Assembly (NCBI RefSeq): GCF_015277675.1
Contig: NZ_JADHEC010000005.1
Coordinates: 1 to 64,000, forward strand
From: Flavobacterium soyangense
GTDB taxonomy: Bacteria; Bacteroidota; Bacteroidia; Flavobacteriales; Flavobacteriaceae
DNA length: 64,000 nt
Direction: 5' to 3'
Each line of letters begins with the position of its first letter. Position 1 is the first letter of the stretch. Shown here in pieces: positions 42,599 to 52,663 of the stretch. The translations under genes and the position numbers were made by a program. Under the pieces are notes generated by a model. It was not told the origin of the DNA and ran no database searches. It worked only from the letters and a program-made list of their open reading frames with translations.

Positions 42599-43069
42599 TT
42601 ATTTTCCTTCGCAGTACACTTTTAGGGACTTTTGCGCTTGTTCCTGAATCTTTTTCTGCATAAAACCAGTCCAGCCTAAAAGTAATCCTTTGATTCCTAA
42701 AGCTTGTTTAGACCATTTCCAAATATCAAAATCATCGGTATGTTTGATAATCAAACCATCCTGAAAATGGAATTTTGCTGCAATAGTATTTACCACTTTT
42801 CTGTTGGTTTTACTAAAACGGTAGCTTGCAATCCATAGGGCAGACCCCATATATTCATTTGCTTCCACTTCGGAGAATTCTATTTTCAAACTTCCTTTGC
42901 TTCTTTTGATTAGCATTTCCCACATTTGACAAACCTCATTCCCTTTTAATAGTCCAAAAGCCGGATCACGAAATTTAACGTTGGGATGGTAACATTCACA
43001 CATTTGTTTAGCATTACCATTGGCAAATGCGGTATAGAATTTAACAATTGTGTTTTCGTTTTGGGTCAT
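42599..43069 (-). CDS. NTF2-like/SnoaL-like protein
   Basis: A 156-residue protein with the alpha+beta barrel pattern of the NTF2-like superfamily: NTIVKFYTAFANGNAKQMCECYHPNVKFRDP at the start, then strands in GSLKIEFSEVEAN, ALWIASYRFSK, KVVNTIAAKFHFQDGLIIKHTDDFDIWKW. Relatives are annotated as nuclear transport factor 2 family or limonene-1,2-epoxide hydrolase-like; no catalytic residues can be assigned with certainty. A single gene, 164 bases before... the CheB-CheR gene downstream of it on the minus strand. Confidence 0.82.
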   Translation of the reverse strand: MTQNENTIVKFYTAFANGNAKQMCECYHPNVKFRDPAFGLLKGNEVCQMWEMLIKRSKGSLKIEFSEVEANEYMGSALWIASYRFSKTNRKVVNTIAAKFHFQDGLIIKHTDDFDIWKWSKQALGIKGLLLGWTGFMQKKIQEQAQKSLKVYCEGK

Positions 43070-43311
43070 TTCAAAAAAAGTTGGAAGTAAAAATAATGTT
43101 TTTTTTCAAATGAATACTTTTTTTTAAATTTATTTGCAGGAAATGCATATTTTTGAAATTATAATTAAATGAAAATAAAGTATAAATTATTGTGTTTTTA
43201 TAAATTTTAGCCGGATTAATTGAGCTATTTATAAATTGAGGTTATTTCCTGAGGTATTGTATAATTATTGATTTTAGCATCGTTAATTTTAAAAGAAACT
43301 GCAAAAATGGT

Positions 43312-44373
43312 TTAAGCGATAGTAATTTCTTTTGATAAATAAATTTCCTGCACTGCATTTATGATTTTTACGCCTTCACTAAAAGGACGTTGAAAAGCTT
43401 TTCGACCCATAATCATTCCCGTTCCGCCAGCTCGTTTGTTTATTACAGCAGTTTTTAAGGCTTCTGCAAAATCAGTTTCGCCTTTTGATTCGCCTCCTGA
43501 ATTAATTAACCCAATGCGCCCTGAGTAACAATTCATCACCTGATATCGACATAAATCTACGGGATGGTCACTGCTTAATTTGGTGTACATTTCAGGATTG
43601 CTTTTGGCAAATTTGATTGTTTTGAAACCACCGTTATTAGTTGGTAATTTTTGTTTAATAATATCCGCTTGGAGGGAAACTCCCAAATAATTGGCTTGTC
43701 CGGTAATATCAGCTGCCGTATTGTAATCGATTCCGTCTTTTACAAATGCGTCATTTCTGGAATAACACCAAAGAATGGTAGCCATACCTAAATTATGTGC
43801 CTCTTCAAAAGCCCTTGCCACTTCTATTATTTGCCGATTAGATTCGGCTGAGCCAAAATAAACTGTCGCACCTACTGCCACAGCACCCATATTCCAAGCA
43901 TCGCGGACATTTGCAAACATAATTTGATCGTATTTATTGGGAAAAGTCAGTATTTCGTTGTGATTAATCTTAACCACAAACGGAATTTTATGCGCATATT
44001 TTCTGGAGAGCATCGCCAAAACTCCCATTGAGGAAGCGACTGCATTACAACCCGCTTCTAGGGCTAATTTTATAATATTTTCAGGATCAAAATAAATGGG
44101 ATTCGTAGAAAATGAACTTCCGGCAGTATGCTCAATCCCTTGATCTACAGGTAAAATGGAAAGATAACCAGTGCCCGAAAGTCTCCCATTTTCGTAAAGT
44201 TGGGTTAAACTCCGAATCGTTTGTCCATTCCGATTACTATTCAGGAAATGAGTATCGATATGCAAAGGACTGGGTAAATAAATTTGATCTTTTGTAATCG
44301 TTTTACAAACGTGATTCAACAAAAAATCTTTTTCATCTCCCAATAAAGTCAGCAATTGGTTTATATCTTTCAT
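43312..44373 (-). CDS. fbaB: Class I fructose-bisphosphate aldolase (DhnA/FbaB type)
   Basis: A 353-residue glycolytic/gluconeogenic aldolase of the archaeal/FbaB kind, which uses a Schiff-base lysine instead of zinc. Signature parts: [64 protein letters not shown], and the C-terminal [14 protein letters not shown] and [14 protein letters not shown]. The length is typical. The 242 bases before the next upstream gene (43070-43311) lie downstream of it and show no recognised feature. Confidence 0.92.
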   Translation of the reverse strand: MKDINQLLTLLGDEKDFLLNHVCKTITKDQIYLPSPLHIDTHFLNSNRNGQTIRSLTQLYENGRLSGTGYLSILPVDQGIEHTAGSSFSTNPIYFDPENIIKLALEAGCNAVASSMGVLAMLSRKYAHKIPFVVKINHNEILTFPNKYDQIMFANVRDAWNMGAVAVGATVYFGSAESNRQIIEVARAFEEAHNLGMATILWCYSRNDAFVKDGIDYNTAADITGQANYLGVSLQADIIKQKLPTNNGGFKTIKFAKSNPEMYTKLSSDHPVDLCRYQVMNCYSGRIGLINSGGESKGETDFAEALKTAVINKRAGGTGMIMGRKAFQRPFSEGVKIINAVQEIYLSKEITIA

Positions 44374-44437
44374 AGTAAATTTGATTTGGGTATAGGTATT
44401 ACTAAATCAAAATTTTAATCGAATGATATAAAGATAG

Positions 44438-45112
44438 TTATATTTTTAACAATAAATTCGGGTCGGGACAATTTTCTAAATAATAAACCAAGTTTTTTTT
44501 GCTGCAAACACCAGGATAATCACTGAAATTATCTTCTATATTTTTTATTATTTGGAAATGTAAATGTGGGGAATAGCCACCATTTACAGACGAATCTCCC
44601 AAAGTTGCCAGAGTTTGTCCTTTTTTAAAAACGGTTCCAATTTCTATATGCTCAATACTTTTGACAGATAAATGACCATATAAAGTATAAAAGCATTGGT
44701 TTTCAATCGTGTGTTTCAGGATAATTGTTGGACCATAATTTCCTTTTCCCGCATTGAAATCAAAGCCATACACTGTTCCGTCAAGCGCTGCTAAAACTGG
44801 CGTTCCTGCTTTAATCCATAAATCCATCCCAATGTGAATATTTCTCTCATCAGATTGCTCATCATTAAAAAGATGGGTTTGATTGTAAAGATTTCGTACT
44901 TCATTGTAGCCTCCATAAGCGATTTTGGCATTGTTTTTTTGAAGGAGATCTTCGATATAATCTTCAAATATATCCGGATTTTTTATATCATTTTTAAATA
45001 AATCTGTGTTTGTAACTGACAATTCTATAGGAGTATATTCTGAATAAGGAATCGTACTATCAATGACTTTTATATTTTCGAGTTTTAAAAAACTATTTTC
45101 TAATGTTGGCAT
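44438..45112 (-). CDS. M23-family metallopeptidase (LytM-like)
   Basis: A 224-residue protein with a C-terminal M23 peptidase domain: HIGMDLWIKAGTPVLAALDGTVYG supplies the first His/Asp zinc ligands (about residues 95-118), and YTLYGHLS and HLHFQI supply the later histidines. This fold cuts glycine-containing peptides, usually in murein cross-links. No signal peptide or membrane helix is visible, which is unusual for a murein hydrolase; either the start is further upstream or its role is intracellular or surface-released by another path. It follows the ClC gene by 24 bases on the same strand. Confidence 0.87.
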   Translation of the reverse strand: MPTLENSFLKLENIKVIDSTIPYSEYTPIELSVTNTDLFKNDIKNPDIFEDYIEDLLQKNNAKIAYGGYNEVRNLYNQTHLFNDEQSDERNIHIGMDLWIKAGTPVLAALDGTVYGFDFNAGKGNYGPTIILKHTIENQCFYTLYGHLSVKSIEHIEIGTVFKKGQTLATLGDSSVNGGYSPHLHFQIIKNIEDNFSDYPGVCSKKNLVYYLENCPDPNLLLKI

Positions 45113-45136
45113 AATGAGTGTTTAATAATTGCGGAA

Positions 45137-46921
45137 TTACTCTATCGTCATTGATTTTAACTTGGTTCGATAAGCTTCGAGTGCTAGGGATTTCGAAATA
45201 AATCCATAATATTTACCATCTTTTAGTACAGGTAGAAATTGAACTTTAGTTTTTTCAAACTTGTTCATTACGGTTTCCATACTGTCTGATGGATAAATGA
45301 TATCTACCGTTTTAATCATAACTTCTTTTACCAAAGTAAATTTTACACGATATTCATTAAAAATTATTTCTCGAATATCATTGAAGTGAACTACTCCAAG
45401 TAATTGTTTTTCAGTATCTACAACAGCAAAAATTACCTGATTGGAATGCGAAATCAAGTCAACTAATTTTTCCAGACTTTCATCAGGAGAAACAGTCAAA
45501 TAATCAGTTTGAATTATAGAATTGGTATCTAATGTCGAAAGGATATTTGTGTCTTTATTGCTGGTAAAAGCCTGGCCTTTTCGTGCTAAATTTTTCACAT
45601 CCAATGAATGTTTTTCGAAACGTTTTGAAATAGCAAAACTAATGGAAGCCACCATCATAAGTGGAATCATCAAATTATAACCTCCTGTTATTTCTGCAAT
45701 AAGGAAAATAGCAGTTAAAGGTGCGTGAAATAATCCGCTTAGAATTCCTGCCATTCCCACCATTGTAAAATTACTTATAGGCAATTTAGTAAGTCCGGTT
45801 AGGTTTAAAAATTTAGAAAAAAAGAAACCAACATAAGATCCCAGAAATAGGGAAGGAGCAAAATTACCTCCATTTCCGCCACTTCCCAACGTAATTCCAG
45901 TAGCAAAAACTTTGAGCATCATGGTTAAACCAATAAATGCCAAAAGAGCCCAACTGTTATTCCTAAAACTGCTGAAAAGCGTATTTTCTAATAATTGCCC
46001 TGGATCACTTTCTGATAAGGTTTTTATACTTTCATATCCTTCTCCAAAAAGTGTTGGAAAAATAAAAATTAATAATGCCAAAATAGAAGCACCAAAAAGT
46101 GCTTTTTTGTATGGTTTAAATCGTAAACGAGTAAAAAAATGTTCTACCCTTTGAAAATTCCTGGAATAGTAAACAGAAATTAACCCAGTGAATATTCCAA
46201 GAAAAATATAGTAAGGAATATTATGATAATTGAAGGTTTGTTGCTGTTTAAAAGATAACAATACTGTTTCATCCAAGACAATTTCTGAAATCAATGCACC
46301 AGTTGCTGCGGCAATCATAATGGGTGTAAATGCTGAAATGCTTACGTCTACCAATAAAACTTCTATAGCAAACAAAACCCCTGCAATGGGAGCGTTAAAT
46401 GCTGCCGCTATTCCGGCTGCAACTCCACAACCTATTAAAAGTGTTCTGTCTTTGTACCTTAATTTAAATCTTTGGGCGTAATTTGAACCAAAAGCTGCCC
46501 CCGTAATAACTATTGGACTTTCTAATCCTGCGGAACCTCCTAAACCCACAGTTAGCGAACTTGTTATAATTTGAGCGTACATTTGTCTTCTGGGAATAAT
46601 ACTTGCTTTTTTTGCTACAGCATATAAAATTTGTGAAGTTCCCTTTTCGATAGTTCCGCCTAAGACTCTTTTGACCACAAAAACCGTCAGTAAAATCCCG
46701 ATTATGGGCAAAATACTGTTGATAAAACTTAATTTTAAAATCCCGTTGATATAAGTCGCAAATTGGAAAACCCAATGCGCAAAAGTTTTCAAAACGATTA
46801 CGGCAAAAGCCGACAAAATCCCAACCAAAACACTGGACAAGAAAATAAACTGTTTATTGCTGAGTTTATTTTGAGCAAAAGCAGTCAGGTTCTCAAGCTT
46901 CTGAATATATTTTTTGAACAT
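45137..46921 (-). CDS. ClC-type chloride channel/transporter with C-terminal CBS pair
   Basis: A 594-residue membrane protein: ClC core of about 430 residues with the anion-pathway segments GGSAGLESPIVITGAAFG (gating Glu in GLESP) and TLGSGGNGGNFAPSLFLGS, followed by two CBS domains (about 465-585) that may bind nucleotides. The proton-coupling Glu of exchangers is not clear by eye, so channel versus exchanger is open. Shares a short gap with the M23 peptidase gene. Confidence 0.92.
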   Translation of the reverse strand: MFKKYIQKLENLTAFAQNKLSNKQFIFLSSVLVGILSAFAVIVLKTFAHWVFQFATYINGILKLSFINSILPIIGILLTVFVVKRVLGGTIEKGTSQILYAVAKKASIIPRRQMYAQIITSSLTVGLGGSAGLESPIVITGAAFGSNYAQRFKLRYKDRTLLIGCGVAAGIAAAFNAPIAGVLFAIEVLLVDVSISAFTPIMIAAATGALISEIVLDETVLLSFKQQQTFNYHNIPYYIFLGIFTGLISVYYSRNFQRVEHFFTRLRFKPYKKALFGASILALLIFIFPTLFGEGYESIKTLSESDPGQLLENTLFSSFRNNSWALLAFIGLTMMLKVFATGITLGSGGNGGNFAPSLFLGSYVGFFFSKFLNLTGLTKLPISNFTMVGMAGILSGLFHAPLTAIFLIAEITGGYNLMIPLMMVASISFAISKRFEKHSLDVKNLARKGQAFTSNKDTNILSTLDTNSIIQTDYLTVSPDESLEKLVDLISHSNQVIFAVVDTEKQLLGVVHFNDIREIIFNEYRVKFTLVKEVMIKTVDIIYPSDSMETVMNKFEKTKVQFLPVLKDGKYYGFISKSLALEAYRTKLKSMTIE

Positions 46922-46964
46922 TTTGTGTTTTTAAAAGAATGCTAATTTACCATTATTTTTGCTT

Positions 46965-47633
46965 TTAGCCAATATTTTTCAGGGCTTCTTTTTTACTTAA
47001 GGGCTTTAAATGGATTTGACTTATAAAATTTCGAACCGCTTCGGGATTTGTTTTTCCGTATTCTCGCAATGCCCAACCAATAGCTTTTTGAATGAAGAAT
47101 TCGTTGGAATTTTTATGTTTTTCACATTCTGATTTTAGTAAATCAAAATTGGTTTCCCCTTTGTAACCCAATTGAAAAAGAATTGCGCTTCGGTTGAGCC
47201 ACATATTCTCGGAATTTGAAAAATGCTCGATAACTTTTTCGGTTTCCAATGGATATTCAAGAAGATATTCACCCAGAATATTCTTGGCAATCGTGTCAAC
47301 ACTATCCCACCAAGAATTTGTGATTATTAGTTTTTCAATAAGTTGAATATCGTCTTTTTTATATTTTCCTTTAAGTTGTTTTATTAAAATTTCTATGGCG
47401 CAATACTGAAATTCCCGTTGTGGTTTTGAATAAAGTTTTCGAGCAATTTCTCTTGGATTTTCTGCAATTTCATCCCTATTTTCCTTCCAAATATCCTTTA
47501 AAATTTTTCTTCTTTCTTCCGTTTTTATTCCAAAAAAGGAAAAATGATTCCGCATATATTTGGCCATTGCATTGGCATTTTCGGGATTGCTGTTTTCTTC
47601 AAAAGCAGTTTCTAAAGCATTGATAAAATTCAT
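46965..47633 (-). CDS. DNA alkylation repair protein, AlkD-like
   Basis: A 222-residue all-helical HEAT-repeat protein of the AlkC/AlkD glycosylase family, which excises positively charged alkylated bases. Characteristic: YMRNHFSFFGIKTEERRKI near the start, the active-site-like ITNSWWDSVDTIA near 104-116 with Trp and Asp, and MWLNRSAILFQL with the conserved Arg. The end, AIGWALREYGKTNPEAVRNFI, is also typical. Close behind the gamma-glutamyltransferase gene on the same strand (19 bases). Confidence 0.9.
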   Translation of the reverse strand: MNFINALETAFEENSNPENANAMAKYMRNHFSFFGIKTEERRKILKDIWKENRDEIAENPREIARKLYSKPQREFQYCAIEILIKQLKGKYKKDDIQLIEKLIITNSWWDSVDTIAKNILGEYLLEYPLETEKVIEHFSNSENMWLNRSAILFQLGYKGETNFDLLKSECEKHKNSNEFFIQKAIGWALREYGKTNPEAVRNFISQIHLKPLSKKEALKNIG

Positions 47634-47652
47634 AATATCTAATTTCTAAAAC

Positions 47653-49335
47653 CTAAAACCCCACCGCTTTATCATCTCCTCTTTTATCAGCACCGCCTTC
47701 GAGTTTTTTATTTGGTAAAACCAGAATAGCATCTACTTTTCCAATTATGGGAGTTGTTTTCTCGTTGATGAGGTATCCTTTTTGTTTTAAATTTTCTAAA
47801 GTTTTTGTATCGAAAGTATCTGGTTCAAAAGTAATTACGTCCGGCAACCATTGGTGGTGAAAACGAGGCGCATTTACGGCATCTTGCATACTCATTTTGA
47901 ATTCGTAAACATTCAAAATCGTTTGTAAAACCGATGTAATAATTGTAGAACCTCCCGGAGTTCCAACAACCATAAATAATTTACTGTTTTTCTCGACTAT
48001 TGTTGGCGTCATAGAGCTTAACATTCGTTTTTCTGGGGCAATGCTATTGGCTTTGGCACCAATCAAACCATATGAATTTGGAACTCCCGGCTTGGCGCTG
48101 AAATCGTCCATTTCGTTATTAAAAAAGAAGCCCAATTCATCTGAATATAATTTTGAACCATATGCGCCATTAAGTGTTGTAGTTACTGAAACGGCATTTC
48201 CTTCAGGATCAATAATCGAATAATGGGTGGTTTCATTACTTTCAGTAGTGGCGATTTCTCCATGAGAAATTTCAGAGGATAAAGTAGCTTTGTTCCAATC
48301 GAAAGTTTTCATTCTGTTTTTTAAATAAGTATTGTTGAGCAACTCACTTTCAGGAATTTTCACAAAATCAGGATCTCCAAGAAAATAATTCCTGTCGGCA
48401 TAAGCTCTCCGTTCCGCTTCAGTCATTAGTTGTATGGCTTTTTCGCTGTTATGACCATATTTTGAAATTGGATAAAGTTCAATCATTTTCATCATTTGTT
48501 GCAAAGTAATTCCTCCGCTTGAAGGCGGTGACATCGAAATAATTTTCAAATCCTTGTAATTAAAAATAATTGGGTTTCGCCATCTAACTTCATATTTGGA
48601 TAAGTCCTCAAGTGAAATTATTCCGCCATTTTTTTTAATAAAACCGACTATTTTCTGGGCTGTTTCCCCTTTGTAGAATTCAGCCGCGCCATTTTTCATT
48701 ATTCGGGTTAATGTTTCAGCAAGTGCTTGATATTTTATAGTGTCGCCAGTTTTATAATTTTGTGCAAGCAAGGTTTGCGCACCGCTTACTTTTATGATGG
48801 CATCACGATAATTTTGTTGCATTTTTTCCTGTTTTTGAGTAACTACGACTCCATTCTTTGCTAAAGCTATTACAGGTTTCATAATTTCCTCCATCGAAAG
48901 TTTGCCCAGTTTTTCGTGAACGGCAAATATTCCTGCGATGGTGCCGGGAACACCAATTACCAATGCTCCATTGACACTCAGGTTAGGAACCACATTTCCG
49001 TCTTTGTCAAGATACATAGCTGTCGTAGCTGCCAAAGGTGCTTTTTCACGATAATCAAGTGCTCCAGTTTCGCCATTTGCTTTTCTGAAAACCATAAAAC
49101 CGCCTCCGCCAATATTGCCGGCATAAGGATAAGCAACAGCAAGGGCCAATTCTGTAGCGACCATCGCATCAAAGGCATTGCCGCCTTTTTTCATGATTTC
49201 GATACCAATTTTTGAAGCTTCTTCACGTGCTGAAACTACCATTGCTTTTGAAGTTACTAAACCCGTCTGAGCAATTGTTTTTATTGGAAGTAAATAGAAA
49301 ATGGTTATTGCAATTAGCGGTATTATTTTTTTCAT
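47653..49335 (-). CDS. ggt: Gamma-glutamyltransferase
   Basis: A 560-residue secreted Ntn-hydrolase with a signal peptide (1-22) that transfers or hydrolyses gamma-glutamyl groups of glutathione. The precursor would be autocleaved before the Thr of NETTHYSIIDPEGNAVSVTTTLN (about residue 365), making that Thr the nucleophile of the small subunit; GTPGGSTIITSVLQTILNV follows. The large-subunit signature GNIGGGGFMVFR is near residue 75. Its start overlaps the stop of the AcpH-like gene by four bases (ATGA), so they are translated together. Confidence 0.94.
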   Translation of the reverse strand: MKKIIPLIAITIFYLLPIKTIAQTGLVTSKAMVVSAREEASKIGIEIMKKGGNAFDAMVATELALAVAYPYAGNIGGGGFMVFRKANGETGALDYREKAPLAATTAMYLDKDGNVVPNLSVNGALVIGVPGTIAGIFAVHEKLGKLSMEEIMKPVIALAKNGVVVTQKQEKMQQNYRDAIIKVSGAQTLLAQNYKTGDTIKYQALAETLTRIMKNGAAEFYKGETAQKIVGFIKKNGGIISLEDLSKYEVRWRNPIIFNYKDLKIISMSPPSSGGITLQQMMKMIELYPISKYGHNSEKAIQLMTEAERRAYADRNYFLGDPDFVKIPESELLNNTYLKNRMKTFDWNKATLSSEISHGEIATTESNETTHYSIIDPEGNAVSVTTTLNGAYGSKLYSDELGFFFNNEMDDFSAKPGVPNSYGLIGAKANSIAPEKRMLSSMTPTIVEKNSKLFMVVGTPGGSTIITSVLQTILNVYEFKMSMQDAVNAPRFHHQWLPDVITFEPDTFDTKTLENLKQKGYLINEKTTPIIGKVDAILVLPNKKLEGGADKRGDDKAVGF

Positions 49336-49916
49336 AAGGTTTGTATTTTCAAGTTCGAATGTACTATTAATGCTGCAAAAAAAGCCGTGAATTCTGATTC
49401 AAATTCGGAATAATATGTTCTCAATTCCACAACGGAAAATCGCATATTCGAATCGCGTTTCATACGGGTATCCATTTTTGCCAAAACGCTTTCGATACCT
49501 TCTATGGTTTGATAACTCAGCAGCCAATTGTAATCTATCATATAAGGCATCATTTTTTGGGTTTTTGGAGTCAAATCATCATAATTGTCTCTCAAAGATT
49601 GGTAAAAACGTTCTGAAAAATCTTCCAATTTTTCATCAGAATAATTACTCCAGTTTTTTGCCAAAAAGTGGTCGTAAAAAATATCCACGATGATACCGGA
49701 ATAATGATGGTAATTGGCGTGCAGTCTTTTGGTACTTTGTCGGAATATGGGATGGGCATCTGTAAAAGTATCGATGGAGCGGTGCAGAATGATTCCTTTT
49801 TGAATTTCCATCGGAAAAATATCAAAGTGCTTTCCGTGAATACCATCAGCCATAAAATTGCCTATTTTTATCAAATCATTGTCTCCGGAAAGGTATATGT
49901 GTGCTAGAAAATTCAT
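49332..49916 (-). CDS. Acyl carrier protein phosphodiesterase-like protein (AcpH family)
   Basis: A 194-residue protein resembling AcpH, which removes the phosphopantetheine arm from acyl carrier protein. Start MNFLAHIYLSGDNDLIKIGNF, conserved GIILHRSIDTFTDAHP and YHHYSGIIVDIFYDHFLAKNW, containing histidines and aspartates expected to hold a metal as in HD-type folds. Coupled to ggt by ATGA overlap; a joint role in thiol or phosphopantetheine turnover is only speculation. Confidence 0.87.
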   Translation of the reverse strand: MNFLAHIYLSGDNDLIKIGNFMADGIHGKHFDIFPMEIQKGIILHRSIDTFTDAHPIFRQSTKRLHANYHHYSGIIVDIFYDHFLAKNWSNYSDEKLEDFSERFYQSLRDNYDDLTPKTQKMMPYMIDYNWLLSYQTIEGIESVLAKMDTRMKRDSNMRFSVVELRTYYSEFESEFTAFFAALIVHSNLKIQTL

Positions 49917-49971
49917 TCGCCTAATCTATGGATTTTAAATTATTAAATGACTTTTTTAAACCGTCAATTAT

Positions 49972-49979
49972 TATATTTG
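49972..49979 (+). promoter_or_regulatory. Candidate -7 promoter element for glmM
   Basis: TATATTTG fits TAnnTTTG, about 45 bases before the ATG at 50023. The -33 box is not obvious. Confidence 0.45.
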
Positions 49980-50022
49980 TGAGCAATTTAAAATTTATAA
50001 TTCAAAATCTAAAATAATACCA

Positions 50023-51411
50023 ATGACTTTAATAAAATCTATATCAGGAATTCGCGGAACTATTGGCGGTAAAGTGGGCGATAACCTGACTCCGGTCGAT
50101 GCGGTAAAATTTGCTTCGGCATATGGAACTTGGTTAAAAAATGGCAATAATAACAAGAAATTCAAGGTTGTTGTGGGTCGTGACGCTCGGATTTCTGGAC
50201 CAATGATCCATAATTTAGTGGTAAATACGTTGGTTGGTTTGGGAATTGACGTGGTTGATTTGGGACTTTCTACAACGCCAACGGTTGAAGTTGCTGTTCC
50301 TTTGGAAAATGCAGATGGTGGAATTATTCTTACCGCTTCGCACAATCCAAAGCAGTGGAATGCACTGAAGTTACTCAACGGAAAAGGGGAATTCTTGAAC
50401 GGTATCGAAGGAGAAAAAATCCTGCAAATTGCAGAAGCCGAAGCATTCGACTTTTCGGATGTGGACAATTTGGGAGAAATTACCGAGAATGATGCTTATA
50501 TGGATATTCATATCGATGAAGTTTTGAATTTGCCTTTGGTTGATGTTGAAGCCGTAAAAGCAGCCAAATTTAAGGTTGTTGTTGATGGTGTAAATTCCTC
50601 GGGAGGAATTATTATTCCAAAATTATTGGAGTTAATGGGCGTTGAAGTCGTAAAATTATATTGCGAACCCAACGGACATTTCCCTCACAATCCGGAACCG
50701 TTGAAAGAACATTTAACGGATATTTCGGAATTGGTGGTCAAAGAAAAAGCCGATTTAGGTGTTGTCGTTGATCCTGATGTTGACAGACTTGCATTTATTT
50801 GCGAAGATGGCGAAATGTTTGGCGAAGAATATACTTTGGTGGCTTGCGCCGATTTTGTTTTGGGTAAAACACCGGGAAATACAGTTTCGAATATGTCGTC
50901 TTCCCGTGCTTTGCGTGATGTGACGAACGCCCACAAAGGAAATTACGAAGCTAGCGCAGTAGGCGAGGTGAATGTTGTAGATTTAATGAAGAAAAACAAC
51001 GCCATTATCGGAGGAGAAGGAAACGGAGGAATTATTTATCCTGAATTGCATTATGGCCGCGATAGTTTAGTGGGAGTGGCGCTGTTTTTGACCCATTTGG
51101 CCAATAAAAAAATAACCGTTTCTGCTTTGCGTGCTTCGTATCCAGAATATTATATGAGCAAAAACAAAATCGAATTGACACCACAAATCGATGTTGATGC
51201 GATTCTTATTGCAATGACCGAGAAATACAAAAATGAAGATATTACCACTATCGACGGTGTAAAAATTGACTTTGCAAACGAATGGGTTCATTTAAGAAAA
51301 TCGAATACCGAACCCATTATTCGTATTTATACCGAAGCGCCTTCACAAAATCAAGCTGATGCTTTAGCATTAAGAATTATTGACGAAATCAAGGCTGTGG
51401 CAGGGATTTAG
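50023..51411 (+). CDS. glmM: Phosphoglucosamine mutase
   Basis: A 462-residue alpha-D-phosphohexomutase that turns glucosamine-6-phosphate into glucosamine-1-phosphate for murein and LPS. Features: SGIRGTIGG at the start, active-site phosphoserine loop ILTASHNPKQWNA (Ser near 107), metal-binding DPDVDRLAF near 247, sugar-binding GEGNGGIIYPELHYGRD, and the phosphate-binding HLRKSNTEPIIRIY near the end. Some flavobacterial relatives are annotated as phosphomannomutase/phosphoglucomutase; the GEGNGG loop favours the GlmM group. Confidence 0.9.
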   Translation: MTLIKSISGIRGTIGGKVGDNLTPVDAVKFASAYGTWLKNGNNNKKFKVVVGRDARISGPMIHNLVVNTLVGLGIDVVDLGLSTTPTVEVAVPLENADGGIILTASHNPKQWNALKLLNGKGEFLNGIEGEKILQIAEAEAFDFSDVDNLGEITENDAYMDIHIDEVLNLPLVDVEAVKAAKFKVVVDGVNSSGGIIIPKLLELMGVEVVKLYCEPNGHFPHNPEPLKEHLTDISELVVKEKADLGVVVDPDVDRLAFICEDGEMFGEEYTLVACADFVLGKTPGNTVSNMSSSRALRDVTNAHKGNYEASAVGEVNVVDLMKKNNAIIGGEGNGGIIYPELHYGRDSLVGVALFLTHLANKKITVSALRASYPEYYMSKNKIELTPQIDVDAILIAMTEKYKNEDITTIDGVKIDFANEWVHLRKSNTEPIIRIYTEAPSQNQADALALRIIDEIKAVAGI

Positions 51412-51475
51412 GACTTCTTTTTATAAATTAAAGCCCTTTTTAAAAAATATTTTTTGAAGAGGAGGGGTTTGTTTT

Positions 51476-52225
51476 TTAAGGACTTAGATTATTGTGTTCG
51501 GTTCGCACCATTAGAACAAACACTAAAATAGCGAGTATCATAAAAAGTAGGGCTGATGAACCAACGGTTCCAAAATTCAATCCCCCTTTTTCCAATGGTT
51601 TGGTAAGTAAATCTCCGAAGGTCGCACCAAAGGGTCTTGTCAATACAAATACCAACCAGAATAAGACAATGTGAGATATTCCGGTAAATTTATATGCTAA
51701 GACAATCAACACCAATAAACTTCCAATGAGTATGGCACCACCTGCAAATCCAAGACCTGAATTGTCTGCCAGAAAATCTCCCAATGCCGTTCCCAGCGTA
51801 TTCGAAAGCAAAATAGCAGTCCAATAAAAAAGTTCGCCACGAGTGGAAGTAATGTTGGTTACTGCCAAAGTTTTCTCGCTAATTTTCCAAATAACAAGTG
51901 TTACGACCAGTAATGTTGCTAAAATTAAAGAACCTGTTGCATAGCCCAAACCAAGTGTTCTATCCATAAAATCGGAAATGGTTGTTCCCGCGGTACTCGT
52001 GGCAAGAATCACAGCCCAATAAATTATAGGATGGTATTTTTTGATTGAAAGTTGGATAAAAAGCGTGACAAAAAAGAAACTCAACAACAACATCGAACTT
52101 AAAGCATAACCAATATTTAAAGTCATTGACAACAAATCACCCGCAGTTTCGCCCAAAGTTGTGGCACAAATTTTTATAATCCAAAACGAAAGGGTGATGA
52201 CTGGAAGTTTATTGATGGAGTTCAT
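51476..52225 (-). CDS. COG4705-like integral membrane protein with fourfold internal repeat
   Basis: A 249-residue membrane protein with about eight helices arranged as four copies of a two-helix unit. Each unit has a motif of the form T-x-G-x-x-x-[GS]-D-[FL]-[LM] followed some residues later by G-[YF]-A or a comparable G-rich element: LGETAGDLLSMT, AGTTISDFMDRTLGLGYA, LGTALGDFLADNSGLGFA, FGATFGDLLTKPLEKGGLNFG. The buried Asp/Glu in each unit points to ion or small-molecule transport (inference); family function is not established to my knowledge. Adjoins the next small gene without gap (TAAATG). Confidence 0.85.
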   Translation of the reverse strand: MNSINKLPVITLSFWIIKICATTLGETAGDLLSMTLNIGYALSSMLLLSFFFVTLFIQLSIKKYHPIIYWAVILATSTAGTTISDFMDRTLGLGYATGSLILATLLVVTLVIWKISEKTLAVTNITSTRGELFYWTAILLSNTLGTALGDFLADNSGLGFAGGAILIGSLLVLIVLAYKFTGISHIVLFWLVFVLTRPFGATFGDLLTKPLEKGGLNFGTVGSSALLFMILAILVFVLMVRTEHNNLSP

Positions 52226-52525
52226 TTATTTGACAAAATTCATTGTTATCAGCAATATAATTACCAAAATTCCCACTAGACCGGTTATGAATAAGTAATC
52301 AGCAATTGATTCAAATTTTTTTTCTCGTTCTGAACTTTTAGTTTTTATAGATATGAAGGAGAATATACACGAGCAAGTAAGCAAAATAGCAATAACCGAG
52401 GTGAAGCCATCAATCACATGAGTTTCAATCCGGTTCGAAATATGTAATGAGGTAATCACGAAAAGGCAAAATCCCAAAAGGTTTGCCGCAGTATTTAACA
52501 CGTGTGGAGAAGTATTGTTAGCCAT
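52226..52525 (-). CDS. Small hypothetical membrane protein
   Basis: A 99-residue protein with three hydrophobic helices (about 9-25, 37-55 and 76-95) separated by short polar loops. No known family recognised. The stop is directly followed by the start of the COG4705-like gene, so they form a two-gene operon and may function together. Confidence 0.72.
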   Translation of the reverse strand: MANNTSPHVLNTAANLLGFCLFVITSLHISNRIETHVIDGFTSVIAILLTCSCIFSFISIKTKSSEREKKFESIADYLFITGLVGILVIILLITMNFVK

Positions 52526-52636
52526 TTCACAAAAGTAAAATTTATTGAATCAATTTTTAGAAAGTAATCCTTTTATTTTTTTTTAAATGGCTCTCTCAAA
52601 ACCTATTTACTATTTATCCTAATAACTAAAAATAGG

Positions 52637-52644
52637 TATCTTTG
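52637..52644 (+). promoter_or_regulatory. Candidate -7 promoter element for the class V aminotransferase gene
   Basis: TATCTTTG matches TAnnTTTG, 19 bases before the ATG, in the divergent gap with the small membrane protein gene. Confidence 0.5.
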
Positions 52645-52663
52645 AATCAAAATAAAGAATACA

